Shown one piece after another: positions 25,247 to 35,082 of a DNA stretch of 64,000 bases. The stretch covers positions 1 to 64,000 of the forward strand of contig WXFH01000012.1 in NCBI GenBank assembly GCA_009881125.1, written 5' to 3'. Within the stretch, counting starts at the first letter, position 1. Every line of letters begins with the position of its first letter. The notes beneath the pieces were generated by a model. It saw only the letters and a program-made list of their open reading frames with translations. It ran no database searches and was not told the origin of the DNA. The position numbers and the translations under genes are program-made. Source of the stretch: Acidaminobacter sp. (lineage in GTDB: Bacteria; Bacillota_A; Clostridia; Peptostreptococcales; Acidaminobacteraceae).

Positions 25247-25624
25247 ATGTCACAACCTATAAGTAAATTTGAATACTGGACACCACGACTGCTCTCCCTC
25301 GCTTTTGTCGCATTTCTTATGCTGTTCTCACTGGACGTCATCACTCCGGAAGCGACGCTTAAAGAGATTCTTATTGGGCTATTTATGCACAACATACCTG
25401 CATTGATCCTGCTTGGGCTTACCCTCGTCGCCTGGAGACACGAGCTGGTCGGGGCGGTCGTCTTTGTCCTGGCAGGTTTGGTTTACATTGGCTTTACCAT
25501 ATATAATGGTGTACCGTTTCCAATGAATTTGACTTGGAGTCTGACGCTGGCGGGTCCTGCCTTTCTGATTGGGTTCCTCTATTACAGGAACTGGAGGGAG
25601 AAGCACCATCCGGTCAGCAGGTAA
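25247..25624 (+). CDS. Small integral membrane protein (DUF7670-like)
   Basis: This 125-aa protein has four predicted membrane helices at about 15-31, 40-60, 66-85 and 92-112. It ends in a positively charged tail (NWREKHHPVSR), placing the C-terminus inside. The composition and spacing resemble the small DUF7670 membrane family, recalled from memory and not verified. ATG 25247 follows AAGGAGGTC. It is monocistronic on the plus strand. No catalytic motif is visible and the function is unknown. Confidence 0.7.
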   Translation: MSQPISKFEYWTPRLLSLAFVAFLMLFSLDVITPEATLKEILIGLFMHNIPALILLGLTLVAWRHELVGAVVFVLAGLVYIGFTIYNGVPFPMNLTWSLTLAGPAFLIGFLYYRNWREKHHPVSR

Positions 25625-25777
25625 TCGCATTGACTAAATACGAATACTGTTGCGCAAAATATAAGGTTGACCTAGTTATAACCTCATTGTGCTTGCCTGT
25701 GTTCATCACCTGGACTTATCACCCATTCGAAATTTTACACCTGCCATTTCAATCCTTGCAGCAAGGAGGGTTCCACT

Positions 25778-26929
25778 TTGAACATAGACTTTGATAACGC
25801 CTTTCCAATTGGGTATCACGAGTTTCATAAAGATCCAACCTATAACTTTCAACTTAACCGATGGCATTCATTAGGTTTGATGCGATATGAAGATCTTAAA
25901 AGCATTGGTACTGGTATCATAACTTTTGAGGATTGGAAAAAAGAAATGGTGAAGCTGGCTGAAAAGGCCATCAGTGAAAATCGTCTGCTAAATGCAGCTT
26001 TTTATTATCGTGCCGCTGAATTTTACACAATGAAAGGAGATCATCCCGAAAAGGAATTTTATTATGATAAATTTTCCGAATTATTCTATCAAACAATAGA
26101 TTTGGATCTGGTTGAGCGTACGTTTATTCCATATTTAAGCTATGCAGACCTTCCCTCACTGAGAATCAGGGCAAAATCTGATTACAAAGGCACGATCCTC
26201 CTTCATGGAGGATTTGACTCGTTTATCGAAGAATGGTATTTGATCATGGAATATCTAAGCTCGAATGGTTTTGATGTTATTGGATTTGAGGGCCCCGGTC
26301 AGGGACATATGCTATTAAAGCAGGGGGTGCCTCTTGATTATGAATGGGAGAAGCCTGTAAAAGCGGTTTTGGATTACTACGACCTAAAGGAAGCAACTTT
26401 ATTTGGACTCTCCATGGGTGGATGGTTTTGTTTAAGAGCTGCAGCCTATGAGCCAAGAATCAAAAATGTGATCGCAACTGGTCATGCTGTAGATTATTCT
26501 AGAATCCCTCCAGCTTTCGCCAGATGGCTTATGATGTTTTTTATCAAGTATTTCCGCGCCTATACAGGCAGATCATTTGAAAAAATGGGCGCGCGAGGCG
26601 GCATTAAAGGCTGGCAAGTCAACAATCTCGCCCACATAACAAAAATGGAGCCATTGGAGGCGTTTGAGTATTCCCTGAATTTGAATGAAGAGAATTTAAG
26701 TTGTGAGAACATTAAGCAAAACGTCCTTTATCTCACAGGGCGAAATGATCATTTTATTCCTTTCAAAATGCACAAGATCCAGCTCAGGCTGTTCACAAAT
26801 GTCAAATCATTGAAGGACCGTGTTTATGAACAAGAAGACTTTGCCAATCACCACTGTCAAATTGGAAACATCAAGCTGATGCTGGATGATATTGTTGCTT
26901 GGCTCAAGACATTAGAGTCAAGTCAGTAA
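25778..26929 (+). CDS. Alpha/beta-hydrolase
   Basis: This is a 383-aa serine hydrolase. The nucleophile elbow is GLSMGG (Gly-x-Ser-x-Gly), with an oxyanion-type HGG earlier (LLHGGFD), Asp in GRNDHFIPF and a late NHHCQ histidine, which completes a plausible triad. An N-terminal helical extension of about 140 residues resembles prolyl-oligopeptidase-like esterases. The start is TTG 25778, seven bases after AAGGAGG; no better ATG is near. Substrate unknown. A compound repeat element follows directly downstream. Confidence 0.83.
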   Translation: MNIDFDNAFPIGYHEFHKDPTYNFQLNRWHSLGLMRYEDLKSIGTGIITFEDWKKEMVKLAEKAISENRLLNAAFYYRAAEFYTMKGDHPEKEFYYDKFSELFYQTIDLDLVERTFIPYLSYADLPSLRIRAKSDYKGTILLHGGFDSFIEEWYLIMEYLSSNGFDVIGFEGPGQGHMLLKQGVPLDYEWEKPVKAVLDYYDLKEATLFGLSMGGWFCLRAAAYEPRIKNVIATGHAVDYSRIPPAFARWLMMFFIKYFRAYTGRSFEKMGARGGIKGWQVNNLAHITKMEPLEAFEYSLNLNEENLSCENIKQNVLYLTGRNDHFIPFKMHKIQLRLFTNVKSLKDRVYEQEDFANHHCQIGNIKLMLDDIVAWLKTLESSQ

Positions 26930-26994
26930 TTACAATTGTGCCATCCTCATTGTCTTCTATTCTCAGTCACATACAAAATGAGATGGCAACTCCA

Positions 26995-27303
26995 CTTTGC
27001 TTGGAGCCCCCCGAACGTGCACCTCGCTTCGCCTTTCAGCGCAAGTCACACCTCACGCTAACAGACGTGCACCTCGCTCCGCCTCAAACCACGCTGCGCG
27101 TGGTTAAAGGCTGCGCTTCGGTCGCGGGCTGCGCCCGTCGCGCAAGTCACACCTCACGCTATCAAACGTGCACCTCGCTCCGCCTCAAACCACGCTACGC
27201 GTGGTTAAAGGCTGCGCGAGGTCGCGGGCTGCGCCCTATATAAATCGAAGAAGAACTGCCACTACGTGAGCAAGCTCCCGTCGAGGCAGTTCTTCTTCGA
27301 TTT
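26995..27303 (-). repeat. Compound repeat element, copy A
   Basis: Read on the minus strand: a hairpin with 19-bp arms (27285-27303 and 27242-27260) whose loop is CGGGAGCTTGCTCACG, then ATATAGGGCGCAGCCCG. After that come alternating GCGCAGCC and GGCGGAGCGAGGTGCACGT blocks with AGCGTGAGGTGTGACTTGC spacers, repeated about 2.5 times. Copy B (39493-39745) has the same order. No coding potential. It fills the 26930-27314 gap. Confidence 0.8.
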
Positions 27304-27314
27304 ATGCACTTCTG

Positions 27315-27749
27315 TTAGCCTTCACACACCTTAATCCTCAAATGATTCCGCGTCTTCGACAAGCCCTTAACCTCAATATCATAGCTGATCTCAATGTGTC
27401 CTGCGCCACGTTCGTCTATTGCTGAAGCCAGAGTGATGGTCTTCATTTCCACATCAAAGACGCCATAGGGTGTTTCGTAGATGGACTCCCTGATTTCACC
27501 GGCAATGAAGACAAGCTCGACAACATTGACGCCGAAGCGGTGCATGGTGACCGTGTCATCTTTGATTTTCAGGGTCGTCTTGCCGCCTTCCATGCCGGAC
27601 AATTCTGATTCAGTGTATATATAGTAGTGGGTCTCATCTTTGAGATAGTACTTCCCCGATGTAGCGAATTCAATGCGCTGGGTGTCATCACCATCGGACT
27701 CAATTTCTGTTGTCAGCTGAAGAAACACTTCAGTCCCTTTTGTCGTCAT
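27315..27749 (-). CDS. DUF1934 (YwiB-like) beta-barrel protein
   Basis: This 144-aa protein matches the DUF1934 family, small calycin-like beta-barrels: FATSGKYYLKDETHYYIYTESELSG and TTLKIKDDTVTMHRFG are characteristic, shown here as recalled family features. It has no signal peptide or membrane helix. The ATG at 27749 has only a weak GGTGGT site. It lies 32 bp downstream of the GntR regulator gene and is probably cotranscribed with it. Biological role unknown. Confidence 0.8.
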   Translation of the reverse strand: MTTKGTEVFLQLTTEIESDGDDTQRIEFATSGKYYLKDETHYYIYTESELSGMEGGKTTLKIKDDTVTMHRFGVNVVELVFIAGEIRESIYETPYGVFDVEMKTITLASAIDERGAGHIEISYDIEVKGLSKTRNHLRIKVCEG

Positions 27750-27781
27750 CAGACCACCTGTGCACCTTTCTTCAACACTGC

Positions 27782-28465
27782 CTACTCGTTGCGTTTTTCC
27801 TTCCAGTTCATGACCAGATCCATAATCAGCTGCACGTGCTGCTCTGCGGCTTCCTTTGCAGCGTTCACATCACTTGAGCGAATAGCATCATAAATTTTCT
27901 GGTGCCATTTCTGAATCTCCGGATAATTGTCAAACTCAGTAAAATAAGTCAAACGGAAACGCTGGAACTGATCGTGGAGGTCCTTGACAATTTCGATCAG
28001 TTTATTGTTCTTTGTAGCATCAAAAATCTTGTCATGGAACGTGTTGTCCAGGTCAATCATGGCTTGGCGGTCATGACGGCTGACAGCATCATTGAACGCT
28101 TCCAGCGTTTCGCGCAGGCTCATCAGCTCTTCTTCTGACATGCGCTGTGCCGCCAGGGAAGACGCGAAGCCTTCCAGCAAAATTCTGATTTCGAGAACAT
28201 CAATGATGTCTTTAGCGGTCAAATCTGCTACATAAGCGCCTTTTCGGGGGATCATTTCGACAAAGCTCTCTTTTTCGAGCTTTCTGATCGCCTCACGCAC
28301 AGGGGTGCGGCTGACGCCAAGCTGCTCAGCAAGCGCAATTTCCATGAGGCGCTCGCCCGGCTTGAGAGTTCCGTTCAATATTGACTCCCTGAGATATTCG
28401 AAGACAACTTCCCCAAGAGGTTTATAGTTCCTTATTTCCAACGTCCCTAATTTCGAATTGTTCAA
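27782..28465 (-). CDS. GntR-family (FadR/FCD-type) transcriptional regulator
   Basis: This 227-aa regulator has a winged helix-turn-helix at about residues 15-80 (GTLKPGERLMEIALAEQLGVSRTPVREAI in part) and an all-helical FCD ligand domain at about 85-220. The Asp, His and His residues that often bind a metal are present (DNTFHDKIF; EQHVQ). Such regulators respond to small carboxylates or amino acids. A TTG start (28465) follows AGGAGGTTGGAG. It sits between ispE and the DUF1934 gene on the same strand. Its target is not evident. Confidence 0.86.
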   Translation of the reverse strand: MNNSKLGTLEIRNYKPLGEVVFEYLRESILNGTLKPGERLMEIALAEQLGVSRTPVREAIRKLEKESFVEMIPRKGAYVADLTAKDIIDVLEIRILLEGFASSLAAQRMSEEELMSLRETLEAFNDAVSRHDRQAMIDLDNTFHDKIFDATKNNKLIEIVKDLHDQFQRFRLTYFTEFDNYPEIQKWHQKIYDAIRSSDVNAAKEAAEQHVQLIMDLVMNWKEKRNE

Positions 28466-28530
28466 CGCTCCAACCTCCTAAAATATGAAATATCTTTCCC
28501 GCTTATTTTCTAAATATGTACGGTTTATGC

Positions 28531-29400
28531 CTATAGTGCCCTATTTGTCGTTCGTGCAAGGTAGACCTGCGCATAGGTCTTCTTAAGATTTTTGCAGGCC
28601 TTCATGGCGCGATCATACTGTCTGAAAAAGCCAAAGACAGTCGGGCCGCTGCCGCTCATCATTGCGCCGTCTGAACCGTATTGAATCAGCTGATTGCGGA
28701 TTTTTCCCACAATGGGATGCATCTGCGTCGTGACGGGCTCGAGGACGTTGACCATATGCTCTGCGACATAGCGCATCTGATCCGTTCGAATAGCCTGAAT
28801 CAGCGCCGGCGTATCCGGCCTCTCCTCAATTACAGTCTGATCATAGCGCTGGTACACCGCAGGGGTGGAAACGCCTATATTGGGTTTAGCCAGCACCACC
28901 CAGTGGGAGCCAAAGCCTACAAGGGGCTCAAGCTTCTCGCCAATGCCCCTCGCGACTGCGCAGCCGCCTGTAATGCAGAACGGAACGTCCGCGCCAAGAG
29001 ACAGCCCAATGCGCTGCTGGGTCTCCAGATCCAGATTGAGATCATAGAGGCGGTTCAATCCCCGGATCACAGCCGCGGCATCTGCGCTGCCACCGGCCAG
29101 GCCGGCTGCCACGGGGATTCGCTTGACTATTGTGATCCTGACGCCCTTATCGAGTCCCGTTTCCTTCAACACCAGGTCTGCTGCACGCCAAGCCAGGTTG
29201 GAGGCGTCCAGCGGCAGATAGTCCACATCACAATGCAATTCAATGCCTGACTCGAGGGGCTCGAGAATGATATCATCTGCAAGATCAATTTCCTGCAGAA
29301 TCATTTCAACTTCGTGGTAGCCATTTTCGAGTACACCCAGAACGTCTAAGGACAAATTGACCTTAGCGTAAGCAAATTCTATGATTCTATTGTGCTCCAT
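28531..29400 (-). CDS. ispE: 4-diphosphocytidyl-2-C-methyl-D-erythritol kinase
   Basis: IspE (289 aa) is the GHMP kinase of the MEP isoprenoid pathway. It phosphorylates the 2-hydroxyl of CDP-methylerythritol. The N-terminal AYAKVNLSLDVLG motif, the glycine-rich ATP loop PVAAGLAGGSADAAA and the C-terminal MMSGSGPTVFG are all intact. In Bacilli ispE lies near veg close to the chromosome origin; here veg lies 10 kb away. The ATG follows GGGGTGACG. Confidence 0.95.
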   Translation of the reverse strand: MEHNRIIEFAYAKVNLSLDVLGVLENGYHEVEMILQEIDLADDIILEPLESGIELHCDVDYLPLDASNLAWRAADLVLKETGLDKGVRITIVKRIPVAAGLAGGSADAAAVIRGLNRLYDLNLDLETQQRIGLSLGADVPFCITGGCAVARGIGEKLEPLVGFGSHWVVLAKPNIGVSTPAVYQRYDQTVIEERPDTPALIQAIRTDQMRYVAEHMVNVLEPVTTQMHPIVGKIRNQLIQYGSDGAMMSGSGPTVFGFFRQYDRAMKACKNLKKTYAQVYLARTTNRAL

Positions 29401-29742
29401 GGCGTCACCCCAAACTGAAAATCCAGATTGTGCAAAATTTATACATTATACAAAATACATTAAAAGTATTATACATAAAAATCATGCAAGATACTAGTGT
29501 CATCTTGCACAAGAATCAGAACAATTTATTCTTTTTTAAGCAGATTCTTTTGTAAAGACCTACTCAGTGAAACAGGGAAAGCTGCGATTATACGTAAAAA
29601 CGCCCCCTCAGCCGCATCGTTGGCGGCCGGAGAGGCGTTGTCCTTGTGTTTGTCCTGATCTCTTTAGCTTTTTATTTTTATCTCATTATTGCCTGATCTC
29701 ATTATTTCCTTGTCCCTCTAATGCTTCTTCCAATCTCCTATC
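29401..29742. other. Gap between ispE and the acyltransferase gene: palindrome and terminator
   Basis: AT-rich sequence upstream of ispE holds two TGTATAAT-type -10 elements without good -35 boxes. It also holds an operator-like palindrome, TGCAAGAT (29485-29492) with ATCTTGCA (29502-29509). The acyltransferase terminator is at 29596-29639. The remainder is pyrimidine-rich with no gene. Confidence 0.55.
29596..29639 (-). terminator. Intrinsic terminator of the flavoprotein-acyltransferase operon
   Basis: On the minus strand AACGCCTCTCCGGCCGC pairs imperfectly with GCGGCTGAGGGGGCGTT around a short loop, followed by T residues. It is about 100 bp past the acyltransferase stop. Confidence 0.75.
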
Positions 29743-30864
29743 CTATTCTTCCTTATCCTTATCATTATCCTTCACTTCGTCCCTCTTTTCCTTCTCCCTC
29801 TGCCTCTCCCTCTGCCTCTCCTTAAACCCAGACTCTGCCTTATTGTACCCCAGCCGCACCAACGCCGGCAGTGACACGCCCAGTAGGAATCCCAGCAAAA
29901 TCTTGAGGCTCAGCGACTGCACACCGACAGTCCGCAGCCACCAGTCGACAATAACGAGCACCAGCGGGTGAGCCAGATAAACATCAAAGGTGACGCCAGA
30001 CAGACGCCTCACCCAGTCGCTCTGCTTCTCGTCAATGTTGACCAGCTTGAACCAGGAAAGGAGCAGGATGACTATGGAGAGCGCGTACAGCTCCCAGGCG
30101 AACGGCAGGGAAAGCATGCTGATTGGGGTGATCGCTCCAAAGCCGGCCAGGCGGGAAACCAGATAATCTGCGAAGGCAACCGCGCCCACAATGCCAAACG
30201 CCGTCAGCAGCGTCGCTTTGGGCGGCCGCTCATAAACCACTATGCCCGCGTAGAAAAACGGGAGATAACTCATAAAAAAGCGGTCGCTCAGCGGCACATA
30301 TTGCTTCAGCCACAGGGCGTAAACCAGGTAGAGAATGGTCACAACCACAAGATCCACGCCAAGTTTGGAAAAGCGTCTCCTGAAAACCAGCAGCAGCGGA
30401 AACACCAGGTAGAGCTGGATCAGGATGACCATGAAATAGAGATGGTAGAAGGCCCCGCCGGTCAGCACCAGCTTCAGCATACCCGAGGCGCCATAGCAAA
30501 TGCCCATGAAGCGCTGCTGCAGAATCAGATAAATCAGGGACCAGATCAGGTAGGGAAGGACCACCGTTTCAAGGCGGCGGCCCCAAAAGCGGAGGAGGCC
30601 TGCCACGCGGTCATCACTGCGAAATCGTGCCGCCAGACCAAAGCCGCTGGCGAAGATGAAGGCAGGCACCGCAAACTGGCTGAAGCTGTTGACGCCCACC
30701 GTCAGCCGCTGCAGCAGCGAGCCCGGCAGGTAACCCGTGACCCCGGAAGCCGTGACATGTATGACCACCACGAGTACGCAGGCCACTATTTTCAGCAGAT
30801 CAAGGGCGAGAGAGCGATCCCGTTCTCCGGGGGCCGTCTTTTTCACCACATGCAGCACGCTCAT
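29743..30864 (-). CDS. Acyltransferase-3 family integral membrane protein
   Basis: This 373-aa membrane O-acyltransferase of the OafA/WecH type acetylates surface sugars or small molecules. About ten hydrophobic helices are present. The family histidine is seen in VVVIHVTASG near the N-terminus. The C-terminus ends in a strongly charged low-complexity tail (KERQRERQREKEKRDE). The start codon overlaps the stop of the upstream flavoprotein gene (TAATG), indicating coupling. Substrate unknown. Confidence 0.85.
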   Translation of the reverse strand: MSVLHVVKKTAPGERDRSLALDLLKIVACVLVVVIHVTASGVTGYLPGSLLQRLTVGVNSFSQFAVPAFIFASGFGLAARFRSDDRVAGLLRFWGRRLETVVLPYLIWSLIYLILQQRFMGICYGASGMLKLVLTGGAFYHLYFMVILIQLYLVFPLLLVFRRRFSKLGVDLVVVTILYLVYALWLKQYVPLSDRFFMSYLPFFYAGIVVYERPPKATLLTAFGIVGAVAFADYLVSRLAGFGAITPISMLSLPFAWELYALSIVILLLSWFKLVNIDEKQSDWVRRLSGVTFDVYLAHPLVLVIVDWWLRTVGVQSLSLKILLGFLLGVSLPALVRLGYNKAESGFKERQRERQREKEKRDEVKDNDKDKEE

Positions 30865-32219
30865 TAATCCAGCTCCTCAATTATGGAATCTGCCCAGAAC
30901 ATTGAGCCAGAATCCTCACAGATTTGGTCGACGACCCTGCGGGCGTCCTCTCCGAAGCTGTAGAAACCAATGCCATAGGGTGATGGCCCGCCGAAGCCCG
31001 GGTTCAGCTCGACTCCGGTGAAATAAAGACCATCGGCAGAAGTTTTTCCTGCCTCGTGGATCAGCTGTCCGTCCTGGGCGAAAACCGGGACGTCAATCCA
31101 GCGGTAGTTCGGGCGAAAGCCTGTAGCCCAGATGACGCTGGTGATCCCGGTCTGCGTCAGCTCAAGGCGCTCCGTCTCCTGAAGAGTGCCCCAGCTCAGC
31201 CGCGGCAGCTTCAGGTCCAGATTGGACTTAGGCTTTCCAAGCCCCGCTTTTCCAATGTGGGACTCAATCTCATCCATAAAGCGCTGAAGGTACGTCTCGG
31301 CGTCCTTCAGGGTTTCGATCAGGTTTGGCCGGACGATCAGGGCGCCGCCCTCAAAGCCGCTGAGACGGCCGACCAGCGTCACGCCCTCCTGCTGACAGGT
31401 AGCGAGGTTTTGGCGGAGCTTCTCCACAATTTCGAGGCGCTCCAGGTCATCCGGTGCATATTCCACACCCCGGTCCAGCTTCGCGAAGCCGGAGAGGCGG
31501 TTGAGCCAGTATACGCCGTTGATGTTGTCATAGGCATCCGGGATGGGCCGCTGAGTACCAAGGGACAGCCACACGTCCCGGCCTTCCCGGCGCAGCTCCA
31601 GGGCAATCTGAATGCCCGAGCGGCCGCCGCCCACCACAAGGACGCCGCCTGGCGCCAGTTGGCCGGGGTTCTTATAGGTCACCGAGTGCATCTGCTGTAC
31701 TTCTTTCGGGATTGCCTGCGAGGCCGCCGGAATGAACGGCTGATTATACTGGCCGGTCGCTGCCACGACATCATGGGCTCTGAAAATGCCTGCCGAGGTT
31801 TCGATGAGATATCTCAGCGGACGGTCGTAAGGCGCCACCGGGATGGCATCGATCTCCTCCTGGGTGAGCTGCCTGAGGCGCGTCGCCTCCACGCCCTCCA
31901 TGACCTTTGGCTTGAAATGTTCGACCCAGTCCGTGAGGTGCTGGTTGATCTCCTCCAGGGTCATGAACCGGTTGTCGCTGGGCGCCATGTCTTCCATGCC
32001 CGGAAGGCGGGTCATCCAGTTCGGCGTGACCAGCGTAAAGGAGTCCCAGCGCTCGTGGCGCCAGGTCCTCAGGAGAGTACCGCGTTCAATGACGCAGTAG
32101 TCCATTCCCATCTGATCCAGGTAATAGGCCGCGCTGAGGCCGCTTGGCCCGCCGCCGATCACCAGCACGTCATAATCATTAATTCTATTTTCAAGATCGT
32201 CCGTCTTATTTATAGTCAT
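30864..32219 (-). CDS. FAD-dependent monooxygenase-like oxidoreductase
   Basis: This protein of about 451 aa belongs to the flavin-containing monooxygenase/TrkA-like oxidoreductase group. The FAD dinucleotide fold is near the N-terminus (VIGGGPSGLSAAYYL), and a second NADP-binding glycine motif is VVGGGRSGIQIALEL. An ATG-like motif, VIWATGFRPNY, comes late. ATG 32219 lies eight bases after AGGAGG; an in-frame TTG just upstream is less likely. It is coupled to the acyltransferase gene. In an anaerobe it may act as a reductase or in oxygen defence; the substrate is unknown. A copy of the CCGATGG repeat (31028) is embedded in it. Confidence 0.82.
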   Translation of the reverse strand: MTINKTDDLENRINDYDVLVIGGGPSGLSAAYYLDQMGMDYCVIERGTLLRTWRHERWDSFTLVTPNWMTRLPGMEDMAPSDNRFMTLEEINQHLTDWVEHFKPKVMEGVEATRLRQLTQEEIDAIPVAPYDRPLRYLIETSAGIFRAHDVVAATGQYNQPFIPAASQAIPKEVQQMHSVTYKNPGQLAPGGVLVVGGGRSGIQIALELRREGRDVWLSLGTQRPIPDAYDNINGVYWLNRLSGFAKLDRGVEYAPDDLERLEIVEKLRQNLATCQQEGVTLVGRLSGFEGGALIVRPNLIETLKDAETYLQRFMDEIESHIGKAGLGKPKSNLDLKLPRLSWGTLQETERLELTQTGITSVIWATGFRPNYRWIDVPVFAQDGQLIHEAGKTSADGLYFTGVELNPGFGGPSPYGIGFYSFGEDARRVVDQICEDSGSMFWADSIIEELD

Positions 32220-32386
32220 GGGCAATTCCTCCTGCTTCTGTCCGTTTCATCACAAACGTCATTTCTCTATTATATCCAAAAAAGACGCGCTTAAAAGGGG
32301 AAGTTCGCCGCGGCTTCGAATTGGCGGTAAAAGCCGGGAAAAGCACGCGATTTGTTCATCTGGCGCCGTCGCTGCCTTCCGGGGAC

Positions 32387-32425
32387 AAAAAAGCGGGCCG
32401 GAGATCTCAACCTGATCCCCGGCCC
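32387..32425 (-). terminator. Intrinsic terminator after the ornithine carbamoyltransferase gene
   Basis: On the minus strand GGGCCGGGGATC pairs with GATCTCCGGCCC, followed by six T residues after the stem. The 32220-32555 gap otherwise contains one copy of the CTGCCGATGGTCA motif (32476-32488) and no gene. Confidence 0.82.
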
Positions 32426-32555
32426 ACTATTAAGTACATTTCACCTGTCATTATACAGCTAAAACCCTAAGACTTCTGCCGATGGTCATCCAACCCACGC
32501 CCCACCGCCCAGCTCTTCAGCTTTTCTTTCTCTAAAATGTAGCCCTTGAATCCGT

Positions 32556-33548
32556 CTACACGTTCCCAATCGTCGCGACCATGATCGCCTTGATGGTGTG
32601 CATGCGGTTCTCTGCCTCGTCGAAAACCACGGAATGACGGCTTCTGAAGACCTCATCCGTGACTTCCATGGCGGTGATGCCAAATTTCTCAAAAACTTCT
32701 TTACCAACCTGCGTTTCCAGGTCGTGGTACGCCGGCAGACAGTGCATAAAGATCATATCCGGATTCTCCGTGCGATTAATGAGATCCATATTGACCTGAT
32801 ATTTCGACAGCTGCGCAATGCGCTCCTCGAAGAGATGCTCCTCGCCCATGGATACCCAGACGTCCGTGTAGATGACGTCCGCGCCCTTGACGCAGTCCGG
32901 ATCCTCGGAGAACTCGAGGACCGCGCGCGTCTCCTTCGCGACCTCCTGCATCTCTGCCACGAGGTCCTCCGCCGGCCAAAGCTCCTTAGGTGCGAAGGCG
33001 ACAAAATGCATCCCCATCTTGGCCGCGCCAATCATCAACGAGTTGCACATGTTGTTGCGGGCATCGCCGGCATAGACAAATTTCACTTTGTTCAGCGGCT
33101 TGTCCACGTGCTCCATAATGGTCAGGAAATCCGCCAAAATCTGCGTTGGGTGGTACATGTCCGTGAGGCCGTTCCAAACAGGAACGCCGGCGTGCTGGGC
33201 AAGGGCTTCCACAGTGGACTGCTCATAGCCCCTGAACTCAATGCCGTCATAGAAACGGCCCAGGACCTTGGCGGTGTCTTCAATGGATTCTTTTTTGCCC
33301 ATCTGGCTGTTGGTGAGGAAGGTCACGTGAGCGCCCTCGTCATAAGCAGCGACTTCAAAAGCGCAGCGCGTGCGCGTGGAGGTCTTTTCGAAAAGCAGGA
33401 CAATGTTTTTGCCGACCAGAAGATTCGACCGGACGCCAGCCCTCTTTTTGCATTTGAGATCTCTGGATAAATCGAGCAAATAACGGATTTCCTGCGGAGT
33501 GAAGTGTTTCAGTGTGAGAAAGTGCCTACCTTTGAGACTGACTGGCAT
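32556..33548 (-). CDS. arcB: Ornithine carbamoyltransferase, probably catabolic
   Basis: This 330-aa enzyme interconverts ornithine plus carbamoyl phosphate with citrulline. The carbamoyl-phosphate loop STRTRCAFE, the [12 protein letters not shown] segment and the ornithine loop HCLPAYHD are all present. It lies next to arginine deiminase (295 bp, same strand), so the catabolic role is favoured: citrulline to ornithine plus carbamoyl phosphate. A biosynthetic role (argF) cannot be excluded. ATG 33548 follows AAGGGGG. No carbamate kinase gene is in the window. Confidence 0.9.
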   Translation of the reverse strand: MPVSLKGRHFLTLKHFTPQEIRYLLDLSRDLKCKKRAGVRSNLLVGKNIVLLFEKTSTRTRCAFEVAAYDEGAHVTFLTNSQMGKKESIEDTAKVLGRFYDGIEFRGYEQSTVEALAQHAGVPVWNGLTDMYHPTQILADFLTIMEHVDKPLNKVKFVYAGDARNNMCNSLMIGAAKMGMHFVAFAPKELWPAEDLVAEMQEVAKETRAVLEFSEDPDCVKGADVIYTDVWVSMGEEHLFEERIAQLSKYQVNMDLINRTENPDMIFMHCLPAYHDLETQVGKEVFEKFGITAMEVTDEVFRSRHSVVFDEAENRMHTIKAIMVATIGNV

Positions 33549-33843
33549 GGATAAACCCCCTTATACATTCTGCTGGCCCGGGGGACAAGTCTAAAGTCCT
33601 ACAGTCTCCATCCTGCCGATGGTCGCCTCCAGTCCCACTTCGCCGCTCCTGCGCCAAACCTTGATTTTCACAATTCTGAATTTCATTTTCTCACATTTGC
33701 GCCAGAAATCAATACTTTTTTGATTATTTATGCTTATTTTTTTGAATTTATTCAGTCCAGTGGCCTCAGAAGCGACTTGGGAAGGGATGTCGCCCTTTGA
33801 AGTCACCATCGGCAAAAAGCACTTATCTTTTGAACGGCGTGAC

Positions 33844-35082
33844 TTACAGCGGGTCCCGGATCAGCGGCATGGACATGCACCGCGGTCCGCCCCGTCCCCG
33901 GGACAGCTCGCTGGACGGCATGACGTGAAGCCGGATGCCTTGCTCCTCAAGGAGATGGTTGGTGATGTGGTTCCTGGCGTACACGATCACCTCGCCCGGC
34001 GCTATAGCCAACGTGTTGGACCCGTCATTCCACTGCTCCCTGCCCGCGTCAATGCCGCGCTTGCCGCCGCAGCGGATCAGGGAGACGTGTTCGAGGTCCA
34101 GGTATTTTTCGAGAATGCGCTTCAGATCCATGGTCTCCTTCTCAATCCGGAGGTCGCGGCTCTTCCCTGCGGGCCGCTGGATGGAATAGACCGTCAGCGG
34201 GCCCTCAATTTCCGGGTGAATGGTAAAGGTCGCGTGATCCACCATGGTGAACACCGTGTCCAGGTGCATGTAAGCCCTTGATTTTGGAATGTCGAAGGCC
34301 AGGATGACCTCGAAGCTCTGGCCGTCGTCAAACAGCCGCCGGGCAAAGAGGTCAATGGCGGAAGCGTCCGTCCTCTGTGAAATTCCAATGGCTATGACCT
34401 TGTCCGTCAGCACCAGAATGTCCCCGCCCTCGATGCAGTAAGGCTCCCGGCGGTCGTACCACAGCTTGATTCCGGCGTCTTTAAAGTCGGGATGATGCCG
34501 GAAGATGTATTTGCTGAAGAGGGTTTCCCGCTGACGGGTGACCGTCCGCATGTGATGGAGGGAAATGCCCGTGCCCACCGCCGCGAAGGGATCCCGCGTA
34601 AAGTAGAGGTTCGGCATGGGATCGATCAGGAAGGGATAGTCGCTGTCCAGAAAGTCGGTCAGCGTTTTAGGGTTCGCAATATAGACCTCTTCCTTGCGAA
34701 TACCCGCCATCATTTTGTCGATGAGGGCCCGGGTATCTTTGAAGGACCGGAAGTACTCCCGAACGGCCTCTTGCTTCATATCCCCCTGAAGTCCCGCTTC
34801 CTCGATGAACTCCTCCATAAAGAGCTCCCGTATTTCCTCCGTTTGAATGCTCTGGGCCGCCAAATCCTCAAGGTAGACCACCTCTATGTCATTGCCCCTG
34901 AAGATTTCAGCGAAAGCGTCATGTTCCTGCCTTGCCACATCCAGATAGGGGATGTCGTCAAAGAGCAGCCTGTCCATGAGCTCAGGCGTAATGTTCTCAA
35001 TTTCGCTGCCGGGTCTGTGCAGCAGCACCCGCTTAAGTTTTCCGATTTCCGAGTAAACGTTGATTGCCGGTGTGATCAACAT
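33844..35082 (-). CDS. arcA: Arginine deiminase
   Basis: ArcA (412 aa) hydrolyses arginine to citrulline and ammonia, the first step of the arginine dihydrolase pathway. Motifs include [22 protein letters not shown] and the C-terminal catalytic Cys in [14 protein letters not shown] 35082 follows GGAGAGGTGGAG; a short in-frame extension to about 35106 is less likely. The gene is divergent from arginase across a 690-bp gap. A degenerate copy of the CCGATGGT motif lies just past its stop (33803-33814). Confidence 0.95.
   Translation of the reverse strand: MLITPAINVYSEIGKLKRVLLHRPGSEIENITPELMDRLLFDDIPYLDVARQEHDAFAEIFRGNDIEVVYLEDLAAQSIQTEEIRELFMEEFIEEAGLQGDMKQEAVREYFRSFKDTRALIDKMMAGIRKEEVYIANPKTLTDFLDSDYPFLIDPMPNLYFTRDPFAAVGTGISLHHMRTVTRQRETLFSKYIFRHHPDFKDAGIKLWYDRREPYCIEGGDILVLTDKVIAIGISQRTDASAIDLFARRLFDDGQSFEVILAFDIPKSRAYMHLDTVFTMVDHATFTIHPEIEGPLTVYSIQRPAGKSRDLRIEKETMDLKRILEKYLDLEHVSLIRCGGKRGIDAGREQWNDGSNTLAIAPGEVIVYARNHITNHLLEEQGIRLHVMPSSELSRGRGGPRCMSMPLIRDPL

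Noticed and set aside
26995..27303. Integron attC site or cassette array
   Set aside because: There are no integrase or cassette genes and the R/L box motifs are not seen.
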